Below, in pieces: positions 36,268-48,665 of a DNA stretch of 64,000 nucleotides. Position numbers and translations under genes: made by a program. The notes under the pieces are model-generated. The model made no database searches and had not been told where the DNA came from. It saw only the letters and a list, made by a program, of their open reading frames with translations. Position 1 is the first letter of the stretch; each line of letters begins with the position of its first letter. This DNA is from Cylicocyclus nassatus (taxonomy: Eukaryota; Nematoda; Chromadorea; Rhabditida; Strongylidae): NCBI GenBank assembly GCA_958299035.1, contig CATQJL010000316.1, positions 50,341,585-50,405,584 of the forward strand. Direction: 5' to 3'.

Positions 36268-37183
36268 TTGGTTGTTGCAAAAATAATGTCCGTTTTGCAA
36301 ATTTTCACTTTGGAAGGCTATAACTTCGTTCAGTCTCCATATTTTTGAATGCACTTAAGACCATCAGAAACATCAAACTTTTCTTAACTTAGCGCGCCCC
36401 TGCCCATACTGATATCGCAAACGGGAAGAAAACCATGCGCCAGAAAACTGAAAGTTTTTCTCTTGAAAACGTCGTCTTCAAGAGCTTACAACTCTCTTCA
36501 AGCTTTGCCCCTATGTCTGCTAATTAGCTTATTTTGTAGCCGCAGGCCAATAAGATGGGTGTGTATAGAAAAAAACTCCAACGAAGGAGTTCTGCAAAAA
36601 GAAAAGATAAAAATTCAAAAATGTTCACTCTTTTGAGCCTATTTGTTGTAGGCTTGTAAGTGCCTAATTATGAAAATTTGGAATTCTTCGCGCTGAATAG
36701 CTAAGTTTCTCTTCAAATAATGTAGTTAAGGTGTGCTAATTTCAAGCTTACAGAAATGGGCGAAGCTTTGGCGATCGCCTTAATTATGAGAAATTTCTGA
36801 CCCATAGAATGCCAGCAGCGAGTGTACTTGACGCGTCAATTTCTCAGTCCACATTTCTCTAAAAATCTACATAAGCACATAGTAGGTAAATAATCTTCAT
36901 TCAATACACTTGCTATGTTTTCAGAAGAATTGGTTTATTTGCTCCTGAATTGTGGTCAAGAAAGAGGAAGCTATGAGATTCTGATTTTGAGTGCGGATGT
37001 GGAAAATGCTGGTGAAATTCTCAAAAGTGAGGATAGCAGCTTAATTTCACCACCTTGAGAAAGTACATGAAGAGAGCTTTCCAATGATATGCAGATGCTC
37101 TATCAAAATAGAAAGTCTGATGGGAAAAAAATTGTTTGAAATATAGGTCTAGAAAAACGGACATTGTTTTTGCAACAACCTAA
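36268..37183. mobile_element. Mariner-like non-autonomous element, 916 bp
   Basis: The ends TTGGTTGTTGCAAAAATAAT (left) and the complement TTAGGTTGTTGCAAAAACAA (right) continue for about 30 bp and are flanked by TA. This end type is usual for mariner elements. The interior has no transposase I can recognise. Confidence 0.75.
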
Positions 37184-38186
37184 TACTTTGAAGAAGAGCC
37201 TAAAACGATATTAAGAAAATGTGTGTCGGAAAACTGTCTTAAGATGTCAGAATCTATAGTGAAGTAATTCATCAAGAAAGTCGTCGGAAGTACACCACAT
37301 TTTATGTGCTTTTTATGTGATATTCTAAGTGGCAGAAGGCAGACGTATGCAAGTAGTTTAAAAGAAAAGTACGGCATAATTTGCGTACATAGAAAGATAT
37401 TTTTTGTCTGAGACATGCCTACTCTTCAAAAGTTGGTAAGGTCCACAAGAAACTGATGAATAATTTCTGTGGCTCCTGATAATCAAAAAGCGATGTACCT
37501 AGAACAATTTCCTTGTGATTTTATTAGCGTTTTTAGCAAAGAATTCGATTGAGTAACATGTTTGAAAACTACCGCCAGTGTAGGGCAAACAGTATTATGG
37601 TAGCAGACAATAGATGTGAATTAAATTTTGAACCTCACCGTTTTGCCTCGCACTCAATCATGATTACAAACGGAGCAAAGGACCAAAAAAGAACAATTCA
37701 CACTGAATGAGTTCTGCGCTCCCGTTGCATGAAAGATTAGCATTTGTCAAACTTTCTAAAAGCATTCCTCTTTTTTCGACGTAATTGCTCAGACCTCGAA
37801 CTAGTTGCTGGAAAAGCGAACTTTGAAACATATAGAAAATGCGGAACACCGCAGAGCGTTTACCTCGAACTGGACGCGTAAATGGTTGCTGGAAAGTTTG
37901 GGAAACTTACTGAATGCAATGCATAATGGCATCTGCACTTCTTAGAAACTTTCCATTTGATTGTAAAAAAGAATTCTCAGCGCTGCCATGGTTACAAGAC
38001 AAGAGCAAACCATTTCCACAGTTATACTAAAGGACAGCTAATGTCGCATTTTTTGCTATCATGAAATAAATTGTCGTTTCATATTGTTGCCTTCGCTCGT
38101 ACAGCTTGCTAAACTTCAAAACTGGAGAAGAAATAGACTTTATCTAGTCTGATACAAACAATTCCATGATGACTATCGAAAACTTA
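37184..38186. other. No recognisable gene
   Basis: AT-rich. The frames at 37180-37416 and 37664-37849 are unsupported. Confidence 0.35.
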
Positions 38187-38631
38187 CAAGTGTCCCAGAA
38201 GTCTTGTGGCCTAAGTTTGCATCACTATATAAGGTTCACTAATTTCGTTTTCAAATTTAAACCACACAATGCTGCAATTGTTCCTTACCATATACATTTT
38301 TGACCAAAATGTTCTTCATATTTTGAAAAAATGGAATTATCGAACCGTGACTTTCTGAGAGCCGCAAAAATGTATTTTCTCGGGTTTACAATTCATTCCG
38401 CGGCTTGAAGTATTTAGCACATTCTGGTACAAATTCATGTTCACATTATAGAGGGGGCTTTGCACTATTACTAAAGTAGTGGCATTCAAAAATCTAATCC
38501 AACAAGACAGGCGAAAAAAAATTGAACATTTTGGTGCTTGCCCGGCCACTATATTCTCAAAATTAATTTTGAATCTGTAGAGGTGAAGCAGTCACTGGAT
38601 TTGAAGTAATAATGGGGAGAAAAAAAATTTC

Positions 38632-38705
38632 AAACCAAAATTTTATCTAAAAGGCATTTGGGAGAACATTACACTCCAAATGCCTTTTAGATGAAATTTT
38701 GGTTT
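38632..38705. repeat. Near-perfect 32 bp stem-loop inside the Tc-type element
   Basis: The arms AAACCAAAATTTTATCTAAA.. (38632-38663) and their complement (38674-38705) differ at about two positions around a 10-base loop. It could be a nested micro-MITE or a structural part of the host element. Confidence 0.85.
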
Positions 38706-38909
38706 AACTTGATTGACGAACTGGGCTTAAGACATTGTAGCCGTCTTTCTGTTTTGATTATCTCTAATTGTGTCCAAAAACTGTGAGATCTATGCATGAA
38801 GCATTGAAATCCCTATAGCTTCAAGCCTAAATTTTTCAAAAGTTTTTCTTCATAGTATGTTATAGCTGGAAGCTTGCATCATACCCCACATTTCCTAAAC
38901 AATAGCAAT

Positions 38910-39026
38910 ATTTCCGTAAAGGCGTGGGAAGAAACTGATGATGACCACCTGCGTGCCTCGGCAGTGGCAATCGCGAACAGTTTGGAAGCTTCCGTTAACA
39001 GGATTGCTTTCACGGAATTCAGGTAA
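38910..39026 (+). pseudogene. C-terminal relic of a Tc/mariner transposase
   Basis: 38 codons read SVKAWEETDDDHLRASAVAI, ANSLEASVNRIAFTEFR and a stop. The A-W-x-x-x-x-x-x-x-L-R...L.A pattern is the usual end of Tc-family transposases, and its position just before the right terminal repeat fits. The DDE core is not readable upstream. Weak but positionally consistent. Confidence 0.5.
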
Positions 39027-39142
39027 TGTATTGCATTTGTTATTGTTTGAATAATGTGTGCCCCAAACGTTAAATCTCTACGTTGTTCCTTACTGTTCTT
39101 ATCAGATGAAATACTAGGCTATAAGACTTTTGGAACACCCTG

Positions 39143-40621
39143 TATGTCGACAGATTAAGGATACGTTGACGCCATCTCTCTACATTGACTCAGGGCTAGG
39201 TATGCAAACGAACTTAGGATATGTAAATACGCTAAAGATTTTTGCCTTGCTCTAAAGACTATTTTATCCAGTATTAGGTACCTATGGAAAAATTATTTCA
39301 ATGAGAATTGGAGCATAAAATCTTTTTAAGTACAATTTATAATGCAACGAAAAAAATCCGCAAAAACAGTTAGAAACCTTAAACTTTTCTTTGTGCACGA
39401 ACATGAGAAAATTTGGTTTTCTCTGTTAAAGAAATATGAAATGGCACATAACAGTTTTTATTGATATTCGCTGGATGTGGAAAACTTGTCTGTATCCATA
39501 TATCAAATTGCTGTTCTCTACATTCATTAGAGCATGAAAACGAGACTCAGAAGGTCGCAGTATTGGGAGTTTGGAATTTTAGCCACGGGGCATAACCGTC
39601 CCTTACTGATAATTGACACTTCTGAATAGTTGATATGTGATAGAAAAACCCTTGAACTACTTACCTACAAGAAACCATGAATAAAGAACTATTAGCAAAG
39701 GTTTTAGAGATTCATGCCAAAACGAAATTATTTTTGAGCCAGTTTAATATACTGGGTTGTCCGAAAAGTAGTGTTGTTTTCTTTCTATAAAGTTGTAAAT
39801 TTTCTATATCTCGTCGGATTTGCTTCTTTGTAATTTTATTAGGGAGTCTTCCTCTTTGATTACCTTGATCAGCTTCTACAGTCATTGCAGAGATGAAATA
39901 GAAAAGGAAGACCATTCAGGCTTTGATCGTTTCAAATCAGGTCGTCAAAAATCTGGAACGCTGCGGAAAAATCTAAAATTTCAGTGCATAAGCTATATGA
40001 CCTGCTCTTTTTAATTGAGAAATTATGCTGTTTGGATGCCTCTGCGAAAACTTGCGATTTTTGAGAAACGTGACAATCAATCAGATTTGACGTCTTCTAC
40101 TGTATACTCGAAATTCAAAACTTCTCCAGAAAGGTCCAAACAGCACAAACTTTTTTTGATTGCGAAGAGCAGACGATCAAATTATGTATTGACGATTTCA
40201 GATGTTTCCGTAAGTCTCGAGCTTAGAATGATTAAAGCCTGAATGGTCTTTTTATCCATTTTTATTTTTACAACAATGCATAAAGTTTATCAAGATGATT
40301 TCACAAAGAAGAAGACTTCCTCTTTCTCTTCAAATTAGAAGAAGCGAATTCTTCCAGACAGCGAAAAATTACAAAGTTTCGAGAATGAGGCCGCAAAGCT
40401 TTTGGTACAACTTAATACTTACTTAAGCTGTTCTCGAGTGTTTTAGATATTCAAAACAACGTTGAAATCTCACTGCATAACCACACATATCACCTTCGAA
40501 AGACTCCTGCTACTATTCGTGTTACTAATATTCCCATGTTTGCAAGCTGTGGAGATGAAATTCATACATCAGCAACAACTCGCGAGTTTTGAGTATTTGA
40601 TCTTATCTGAGCGCTTATATA
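39143..40621. other. No recognisable gene; lone mariner-type terminus
   Basis: At 39753 TACTGGGTTGTCCGAAAAGT resembles a mariner terminal repeat, but I find no partner. The frames at 39820-40242 have no recognised pattern. Confidence 0.35.
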
Positions 40622-40802
40622 CAGGATGTCCGTAAAGTATGTATACCCTGTTTGATTGTCGATATCTTTCTTCCCAACAAGTCTTTTGCCTTGCTTCAGG
40701 TACTGTTTTGTAGAATTGGCTTCAACTTAGATTTTCTGTATGGAGAGAATCACCGATCGCTCTTCATTACTGTAGGACTATGGTGGGAACTTGAAACATA
40801 TG

Positions 40803-41808
40803 GGCCCGTAGTAATCTACCGTACCAGGTGGCATCAAAGATGACGGCAAGTTCGCGAACCTCGCGGCATGTTCGTGTTTCGGGCGCAAGCTAAATCTTGC
40901 TTTAGAATTCTCGGATAAGTTTTTCTCTCCTTTTTTGTACTTCTCGAAATTGACGTCTTATTCGGCTTGATCGTTCGTAGGTTCTGATAATCTCAAAAAC
41001 CCGTACTCCGCTGTCATATGCACGTGAAATTTTGATAACGCAGGCAGCCGCAAAGCACTAACATCAAGCGCGTTCGAACCTGCATGCGTCAACTTTGAGC
41101 GCCGCAGCACTAACCATTCAACCACACGGTCAGTTTTTGAACTGTGTGCGGCAGCAATGACAAAAGCGCATAGAAAAGTCGCGCCCGTGAGAGCGCAGGA
41201 TCAATACATTGCGTGATAGACATTGACATGGAAGGACAGCTGATTGATAAGAGCAAGAGGCAGGCGAAAACGTTGCAAACAAAATTTAAAGGAATTGCAA
41301 GAAGAAGATGGCGCTCATTTTGGTTATATGATATAACTATTTATTTTTCCTACAGATATATCAAGAATTTAAACAGGGAGAAACCCATATAATAGTAAAA
41401 ATCATGATTTTTTGATAGAAAATGAATTTTTCTGGTCCTTCTGCCTGACGTAAATTGTGTGATATTGCCGCGCAACGCAATTTTTACTACGCACTATTTC
41501 CTGCACTCTCTGACCTGTCGGCAGGCTGCGAGCTAGATGGCATCTCAAATTTCGACAAAAATAGATCGTGAACCTGCCGGCAGGTTCACAATTCGGGCCA
41601 AATAAATGGCAAACGAGGACATTTTTTGGATTTCCTTTCAATTCCCATACTATTTCGACAGCAAAACTGGACCGTAACACAAAAAATAGATGATCAGCCT
41701 GGCTTGGGGATCCCCAGAGGCAGTTTGAGGCTTTAGGGGCCTCAAGTCCACATCAGGGCGACCCTCAGGGCATGAGATGCCGACAGGTAGGGTGGATTAC
41801 TACGAGCC
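40803..41808. mobile_element. Nested 1.0 kb DNA transposon with 30 bp terminal repeats
   Basis: The ends GGCCCGTAGTAATCTACCGT and the complement GGCTCGTAGTAATCCACCCT continue to GGCATC, with ATG on both flanks (a possible 3 bp duplication). It interrupts the foldback copy exactly where the other copies are continuous. It contains a tRNA-like unit and a perfect palindrome. The minus frame at 41402-41680 (92 codons) is not recognisable as a transposase. Confidence 0.75.
41065..41131 (-). other. tRNA-like internal promoter unit
   Basis: On the minus strand TGGTTGAATGG (41124-41114) matches the Pol III A box and GGTTCGAACG (41080-41071) the B box. Their starts are 44 bases apart, the canonical tRNA spacing. 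The acceptor and T stems do not pair, so this is not a functional tRNA but a tRNA-derived (SINE-head-like) sequence. Confidence 0.55.
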
Positions 41809-42855
41809 ATGGTGTCAATGTGGAAAAAGCTGCCATTTCAGAATTTTTCAAAAAGATGTGAAAACTTGTGTAATAGGGTTTTATAGACGCTGAGTTCAAT
41901 ACTCAACTATTCACAAGGCTGCGAAGCTTTCTAAACGGTGTAACCGCACTTTTTAAGAACATTGAAAAAATGGCCGCTACCTCTTACTCGGCATAACTCT
42001 TTAATGAAGCATCATAATTAGTTGGGAACTTTACAGTTAGAATCACCAACTCTAATTAGCCTAGTGTAAAGGCTTGGCTGTTTTGTTTCCTTTCTGAATC
42101 AAAATTATGACCTTACATGGCTCAAAACCCTCTTTGAAGTTTCTACCGTAATCCTACAGTAATGAAGAGAGATGGGCGATTCGTTCTATACTGTAAATCT
42201 AAGTTGAAGCCAGCTCTACAAAAGGGTACCTGAACCAAGGCAAAAGACTTGTTGGGAAGAAATATATCAATGAACAAACAGTGTATACATACTTTACGGA
42301 CACCCTGTATTCTAGTCAGAGTAGCGAAACTGAAGCTGAACTGAACAAACCTATCGCTTTGAACAAGCTCAAAGCGCAGGAGACAAGATGAAAGCTGTTG
42401 ATACTAGATTGGCCATACTCCTAAAAAAACCTTTCGTTGCCAATATGAGAAAATGCATAGTAGGAGCTCAGAGGCGGACAGCTAAGAAATAGACCTTTTT
42501 GCTCACATAAGGAATGCAGTTTGCTCATATTTTTTTCGTATCCGGGGCAGAAAAAGTTTCAATGCAGTAAAAAAGACCATACTTTCTAGAGCTTGAGCGC
42601 CTCCAATCTGGGCAATCTACGGGCAAAAGTCATGTATGGATTGGGCAAAATGCCTCACCACAGTCTGAATTGAACTTGAAGGTTAATGGATTTGGACTCG
42701 AATTCGAGTTATGTGCTTATGCAGCACTTCTGCTTTGAATCTTTCATAATTTTCTTGCCCGTATTTTTCATGAAAAAAATGAAAAGCAACGAACCTCAGT
42801 AAACATGTAGACATTATACTATAGTTTTTTTTTTCAAAATTACAAAGAAAATATA

Positions 42856-43545
42856 CAGAGTGTCCCAAAAAGATGTGCACACTGTTTGATCTTTAATAAC
42901 TCTCCTGCTTTCATGTCTTTTGCCAAGCTTAAGGTGCCATTCTGTAGACCGAGGTTTAACTTAGATTTGCTATGTGGAGCGAATCACCAATCACTCTTCA
43001 TTACTGTAGGATTACGGTATGAAATTCCAGCATACAGCGTCACTGTGAGATAGGCCTTTTCATGAAATAATTCCAAAAAAAATTGAAAATTTGTATAGCA
43101 AGATTTTCAGGCATGCTGATTTCACTACATGACTTTTCATGAGTTTTTCGAGCTTTCTTGATGGCGTATTCACATTTCTGATGGACATTGGAAAAACAGT
43201 TGTTACGATAAATCTGAAATAACTTATGAAAGAAGCGCTATACTGAAGTGCAAATTTCATATTTAGACTCAGGGGCTTCGATTAGCCCATTCGAGAGTTT
43301 CTGGCTTGTTTGGCTTTCTTTCTGAGGCGAATTACGGGGAAAATACCGCTTTGAATGGCTTAAAATCCTCCTCGAAGTTCCTACCGTAATCTTACAGTAA
43401 TGAAGAAGGATCGGTCATTCGCTCCAGACAGCAAATCTAAGTTGAACCTCGTTCTACAGAATGACACCTTAAGCTCGGCAAAAGACAGGAAAGCAGGAGA
43501 GTTATTAAAGATCAAACAGTGTGCACATCTTTTTGGGACACCCTG
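42856..43545. mobile_element. Tc/mariner-type foldback element, copy 4 (best preserved, 690 bp)
   Basis: CAGAGTGTCCCAAAAAGATG and the complement CAGGGTGTCCCAAAAAGATG are flanked by TA. The inverted arms run about 190 bp with few mismatches, through GATCTTTAATAACTCTCCTG and CTTCATTACTGTA. No transposase; a non-autonomous element mobilised in trans (inference). Confidence 0.88.
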
Positions 43546-46500
43546 TATTCTGAGACAGTATAGGAATAAGTTGTAATATAAAATATATGCATTTCGAACT
43601 GTTTTTTCAACCTTCGTCAAAAACACGTTCTTTATATGATTATGAGGCTCGGTTTGATAAGCACAAGATTAGCATCAGACAGCATACATCATAACTGAAG
43701 TATCAAAGTTCGTAAGAAACCTTCTTTAGGGGTGACACAACAGAAATTAACTGTTTTGAATCATTGTGTCATTTGTATCTTGATATGATTATTGCGCACC
43801 TCGCACGCTTCAAGACTCGTACAATGGAAACTAGTTAACTTTGTGGGATTTCTTCATGTTTCCTTCTCCCGTTTTGGAATATGTATTGTTTGGTAGCGCA
43901 CATTTTCGCAGTTTATACCTCCAGAAACGATTTTATTGACGAGTTATTAATAAAGTGTCGTCAGTTGCCGCACATAATGTGCAGACACACACTTCGAGTT
44001 ACAAATGACTCATACACAGGAGTTAATCAATCAGATTAAGAGAAACCGGCTAGCACTGATTGGCATTTATGGAAATTCCAGATTTTTATCCAGGATAATC
44101 GTAATTTCCGGTCAGATTCCATTCCCCCTAAATGGATTTGATTGTTTCAATCAATAGCTAGTAAAGAAGTTCCCTCTTCATTTTTATGTCCTTATCTTAT
44201 AAGGCGATCGAATTTTGATAATTTGCCACACGCATTCCACAAACTTCAAATGAAATTTCCATTTCTGAATCAACAGTAATTGCTTAAACTTGTACTGCAC
44301 TATGAGGAACTGCATATAAAGTAAACTGATGAATTAGATGCCGAGTCTCCTACTGCCTTGGGATAATATAGTTTTTCAATCATTACTCATTATGCTATTT
44401 CAAGCGATTTAATTCCTCTGCAGTAGAGGATTCCAGAATTCCGAAGGGCGCGGAGGGAAGGGAGGGGCGGGAAGCAAGACCAGGGCGGAGAAATGAAAAA
44501 CATAGAGCAGGAGTCAAAAAAGCGTTAAGACCCTTATTCATATTCTTTTGAGAGGGGGCTGAGAGCGTCATCAGTGAGGCTGGACAAAGTTTCACAACTC
44601 GAGCGTAGGCCGACTCATCAGAGTGTTTTATATCATCCCACGAGTTGGAGTTTCTATTTTTGACTTGGTTGCTTATTTTAGCAGTAACGAGATGTTCGTA
44701 AGGAAAAACAACGCAAACTATGAGACATCCGCTTATTTTTTTTTCTCTGTGCACAATAATCAGATTACCGCACAGCTTACTGCTAATTAGAAATATAGCA
44801 CTAGTACCGGCCTATCCGCTGTACTTGGATATAAGTTGAGAGGGGTTCAAATAGTCAAAAATTATCAAAATGTATGGAAAACCACGCAAAGACGAAAAAT
44901 TTGTTTCTAATGAAATCTAATCAGGTAACACAACGTGACCCAAACACATTAACAGTATGTGTATATCAATGATTCGTTGAGTTTGTTCACCCGAAAAATC
45001 AAGATTCTTACAAACTTTTATCGGCCTACGTTTAAGCTCTTCTCGTCAAAGCCTCAAGTGAAGCTGGTCACTTAGAAAAAATTCATAGTTCTTATTTACA
45101 CAAGCACTGTTACCGATCCCCTTTGTGTAAAGGTTCTGACTAATGCTCTATGAAGGCGAGAAGTTTGAGCCTAAGCCAACAATAAAAAAAACAATCATGG
45201 CTTTGGCTGAACAGATTCGACGCAATTATTGGTTCTCCATGGTTGAACTAACATAAAGTTTGAGTGAACGATATCTGCAGATTTAGAAGCGATTTGGAGA
45301 ACCACCCCTATGGCACAAAACATTTCGAAGAGTTGAATTAAGTTAAAGCGAAAAAACAGTCAGCATTTTGGAGATTTGCTGTTACATACTACTATTATAA
45401 GCCAATCGCAGTAGACGTAAGGATGCTTTAGATGACATCAAGCTGCAGTATGCTTGATTAGTACAGTGACAGAATGTGCACTTAATTTGATACACTATTT
45501 CTAATGAAATGAAAAAATGGAGTATTTGCATTGCTCTCAGACGCGATAATGGCAATCCAATCACATCTCAATGTGAATTTACTGCAAACTACAATGATTA
45601 GACGAGATATAATGTTCGTTGACTATAAGAGTTGAGAAAACTACAAAGGTAAAAGCTTTCAGAAAAGTCACAAATTTCATTAGTAGGTTTCTAGCCAGGA
45701 ATCGAGGAAAGTTTGACCTAGCAGCTTAAGATGAAATCAAACTATTGGCACTGCTTTCTTTAGGATTTTGAATTTATAATTTATTTATGGTTCGGGATCG
45801 TCACCACCACCAAGAAAGCTTTAGATCCACAATTTTGTCCTAGTTTTAAAACTGTAATTAGCTTTCCTTTTGCTACAATTGGAGTATTCGAACAGTGCAT
45901 TACTAGTGTTTCTCCGTAAGAAAAGAATGAAGTCCTCTGTGCACGCTTTTTTGCAGGTAAAAGTACAAACTTGCTGATAAAAAGCTCGCACAACATTTTG
46001 GAAATATTAGGCATTGGTATTCTTCAAAAAAAAATAACAAAAAATGTAGCACGGTTAGCAGGGAATAAAGCGTCAGATCCTGAACGAGATTCAAGCTAGA
46101 TAATGGGCGAAAACGAATTGGTCACGAAATAGGAAACATTGGATTAATTAGCGCATCCACCTTTCGTAAGAGATTAATGGGAGTAGTGGCGTAAAATGCT
46201 TAAAGCGATACGATCTTTGGAATTTCGGGTGAAGCTGGTCAGAACGAAAAAGGAGCCAGATTGAAGCTGTTGATTAGAACCCGTACACGCAATGCGAGGT
46301 ATCCAGCTTGCTTATGCAATCTGGCGATGGCCACCTGATGAGGGTTCCAGTAGCGAGCGAAAGCTGTTGACGATCAGGTTTCGTTTAGATGACTGCCTAA
46401 GAAAATTCTTCAGATAGCGAGATAATTGCACGTAACATGCTATTAGATCCATGCATATGCGCAAAAGTGGAAAGTTACATCATTTCCTTACGAGGACATA

Positions 46501-48469
46501 GCACAGTTTGAAAAATTGCAGCCAAAGCAGTCTAGGGCCGTGAAAAAATAAATCTATGCTGTAGAGAAACAGAAAGCACTTTTAACTTTAGACTATTAAC
46601 TACTCATCTTCAGATTGCTACTGATCTTAGCTGTTTTATCTAACTTTTTTTCAAATAAAAGGTTTGAAAAAACATTAATCAGTCAAAAAGTGCGAGTTTG
46701 CAAAAATAGTGAGGAAATCTTCTGAATTATTTCGAATTCTTTAGGAAGTGATTTAACACGTATAGTGACCCTCATTCCACTCGTTATTCGTAATTGCACA
46801 GCTTTTTGAACTTGCACTGGCGTCTACAAACCCAAAGCGGAAGAACTCTCCATATACATTTTTGATCGTCTTTCTAAGTTTTCTACAATTTTTTCTTGAA
46901 TTATCCTAGTACAATTATCGTCACCAAGACTATTGTAATTACAAAAGTGGTGCATCTGCACAAGGCGACTATTTGAATGAGGAAGGTTTCTACCCTCTCC
47001 TTCAATACTTTTCCAGTTAAGCATATATTAGGTCGTCTCGAAAAATCGTTTTTTCCGTTTTCAAAAGTCATAAATTCCAATTTTTCCAACAGTGAACGCA
47101 AATTATGCTCTTTATAGTGTTATCTTAGCTGCTTACTAATGGTCATAAGTTGCGTGATAAGGAGCGGTAGAAGAAAATTACTCAAAGCTTTGACTTTCTG
47201 TAGAGTAAGGTACCACAAAAATCTGAAACTTTGCAGTAAAAATCGCAGCGGTCGGTATTATAGGTTCATTGTTACCTGCGCTGATTGAACGCCTCTTTAA
47301 AAATTAGTGACTTTTGAGCGAGCAGACAAAACAGCGGTTTGTTTATTTGGCTTTCATTCGAAAAACAGCTTTTGGTAGAAACGTTCAATCGGCAATTTTC
47401 TCAGTTAGAAAGAGCATGTAACAAAACCTATAATACCGACTGCTTCGATTTCTATTGCAATTTTCAGATTTTCTATGAACGTATACAGAAACTCAGAATC
47501 TGAGTAATTTTTCCTACTGCTCCTATCTATGCAATATATGATCATTACTAAGCCGTTAAGATAAATAAAAGCAATCACTGGTTGAGAAAAATAGAAGTCA
47601 TGAGTTTTTATAAATATTGCGAACGAACTTTCGCAATGACTCAGTAGAATCAATCATATATTCGTCCAGGGATGAAACGCATCAAAGCCATTAAGGGATG
47701 AAGCATTCCGCGTCCTCTTTTTATAAATCATTAGTTCACCGCCTTAATACATATTAAATTCCGATCTATCCTGGAAATGCAAGTTGATTGATTGGTTTGT
47801 AACTGCGAGCAGAACCTATGCAAAAGGCAGAATAATGGGTGAAAAACACAGCCATTGAAAATCGGAATGTCCATAGGTGATAACACATATCACATGACTC
47901 ATGATGTATATAATTTTCATCACATCCAAAAGACTATTAGACTTTGCTTTGAGTATTAGTAACAGCTTTTCTCGCCACTTACATTTATCGGATTGACTAC
48001 AACGACCTCGTCATACGAGATTTTTTCTAAGGTCATTTTCTTCCGTTCCAGCCCACATGTGGGCAGGGGCTTTTAACTGTGTGCTCATTATAGGGAGAGT
48101 GCATGCAAAAAATCCATTAACTCATCAGCAAGACTGATGGCAACTTCAGGAATGTTTGGAAAAAACTGAGGGAAAGAGATTCGTCACTTTAGTCACTATA
48201 GAGTTGTTGCAGAAAGCCGAGTCGAGAAAGCTGGAATAAGTTGCAACCTTTAGCGCTTTCAAGCAAACACAGTACGCACATTACCTAATAGGGAATTCTG
48301 CAGTCAATGAACATTACCCCATTCTTCAAACTACTTAAGCGCACCTTAACTACAGCGATCGCCTGATATTGATATTCTACTGGAAAATCGTGCAAAGATT
48401 AAAGCATTAGCGTAAAGTAAGTAGTGCCTCTAAAATAGGTTTAAAATGGAAAAAACGAATAGGGAATCA
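43546..48469. other. Long AT-rich stretch without a recognisable gene
   Basis: The minus frame at 44395-44754 (119 codons) includes a hydrophobic start and a GC-rich end (LTPALCFSFLRPGLASRPSL). It has no recognised family or splice sites and may reflect a purine-rich GC patch at 44430-44520. A solitary TATTAGGTCGTCTCGAAAAA at 47028 resembles a mariner terminus without a partner. Nothing else is supported. Confidence 0.35.
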
Positions 48470-48665
48470 AATGCAAAACCCGCAAAGTGCTGCGGAAGTC
48501 TCGCACTTCTCAGCATTTCCGCCGCACTTCATTGCAGGGGTTACGCAGCACTTTCGCAGGGTGACCCGGCGGAAATGCTGCTAAAGTGCTGCGGAAGTTC
48601 CGGTCAGTTGTCTGGATTGGCGCTTCAGCTTGCATTGATCAGGGCTAAAAATTCTGCCGGGAAAG
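48470..48665. repeat. GC-rich block with nested direct and inverted repeats
   Basis: AAAGTGCTGCGGAAGT occurs at 48484-48499 and 48583-48598. CAGCATTTCCGCCG (48511-48524) is a perfect inverted match to 48567-48580, and CGCAGCACTTTCGC lies inverted to CGCAAAGTGCTGCG. Dense pairing suggests a MITE or a structured repeat. Confidence 0.65.

Larger units (their letters stand above)
38187..39142 (+). mobile_element. Tc/mariner-type element with transposase relic
   Basis: Terminal repeats CAAGTGTCCCAGAAGTCTTG and the complement CAGGGTGTTCCAAAAGTCTT share at least 25 positions and are flanked by TA. It carries the transposase tail described separately and a 74 bp hairpin at 38632-38705. Confidence 0.75.
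40622..42307. mobile_element. Tc/mariner-type foldback element, copy 3, split by a nested insertion
   Basis: The ends CAGGATGTCCGTAAAGTATG and the complement CAGGGTGTCCGTAAAGTATG are flanked by TA on both sides. Long inverted arms continue through GGCTTCAACTTAGATT and CATTACTGTAGGA. Removing the nested 1006 bp leaves about 680 bp, the same size as the intact copy at 42856-43545. Confidence 0.85.

Noticed and set aside
41065..41131. Functional tRNA gene
   Set aside because: Canonical box spacing, but the acceptor and T stems do not form.
44395..44754. 119-codon minus frame as a gene
   Set aside because: It overlaps a purine-rich GC patch, has no recognised family and no splice signals at either end.
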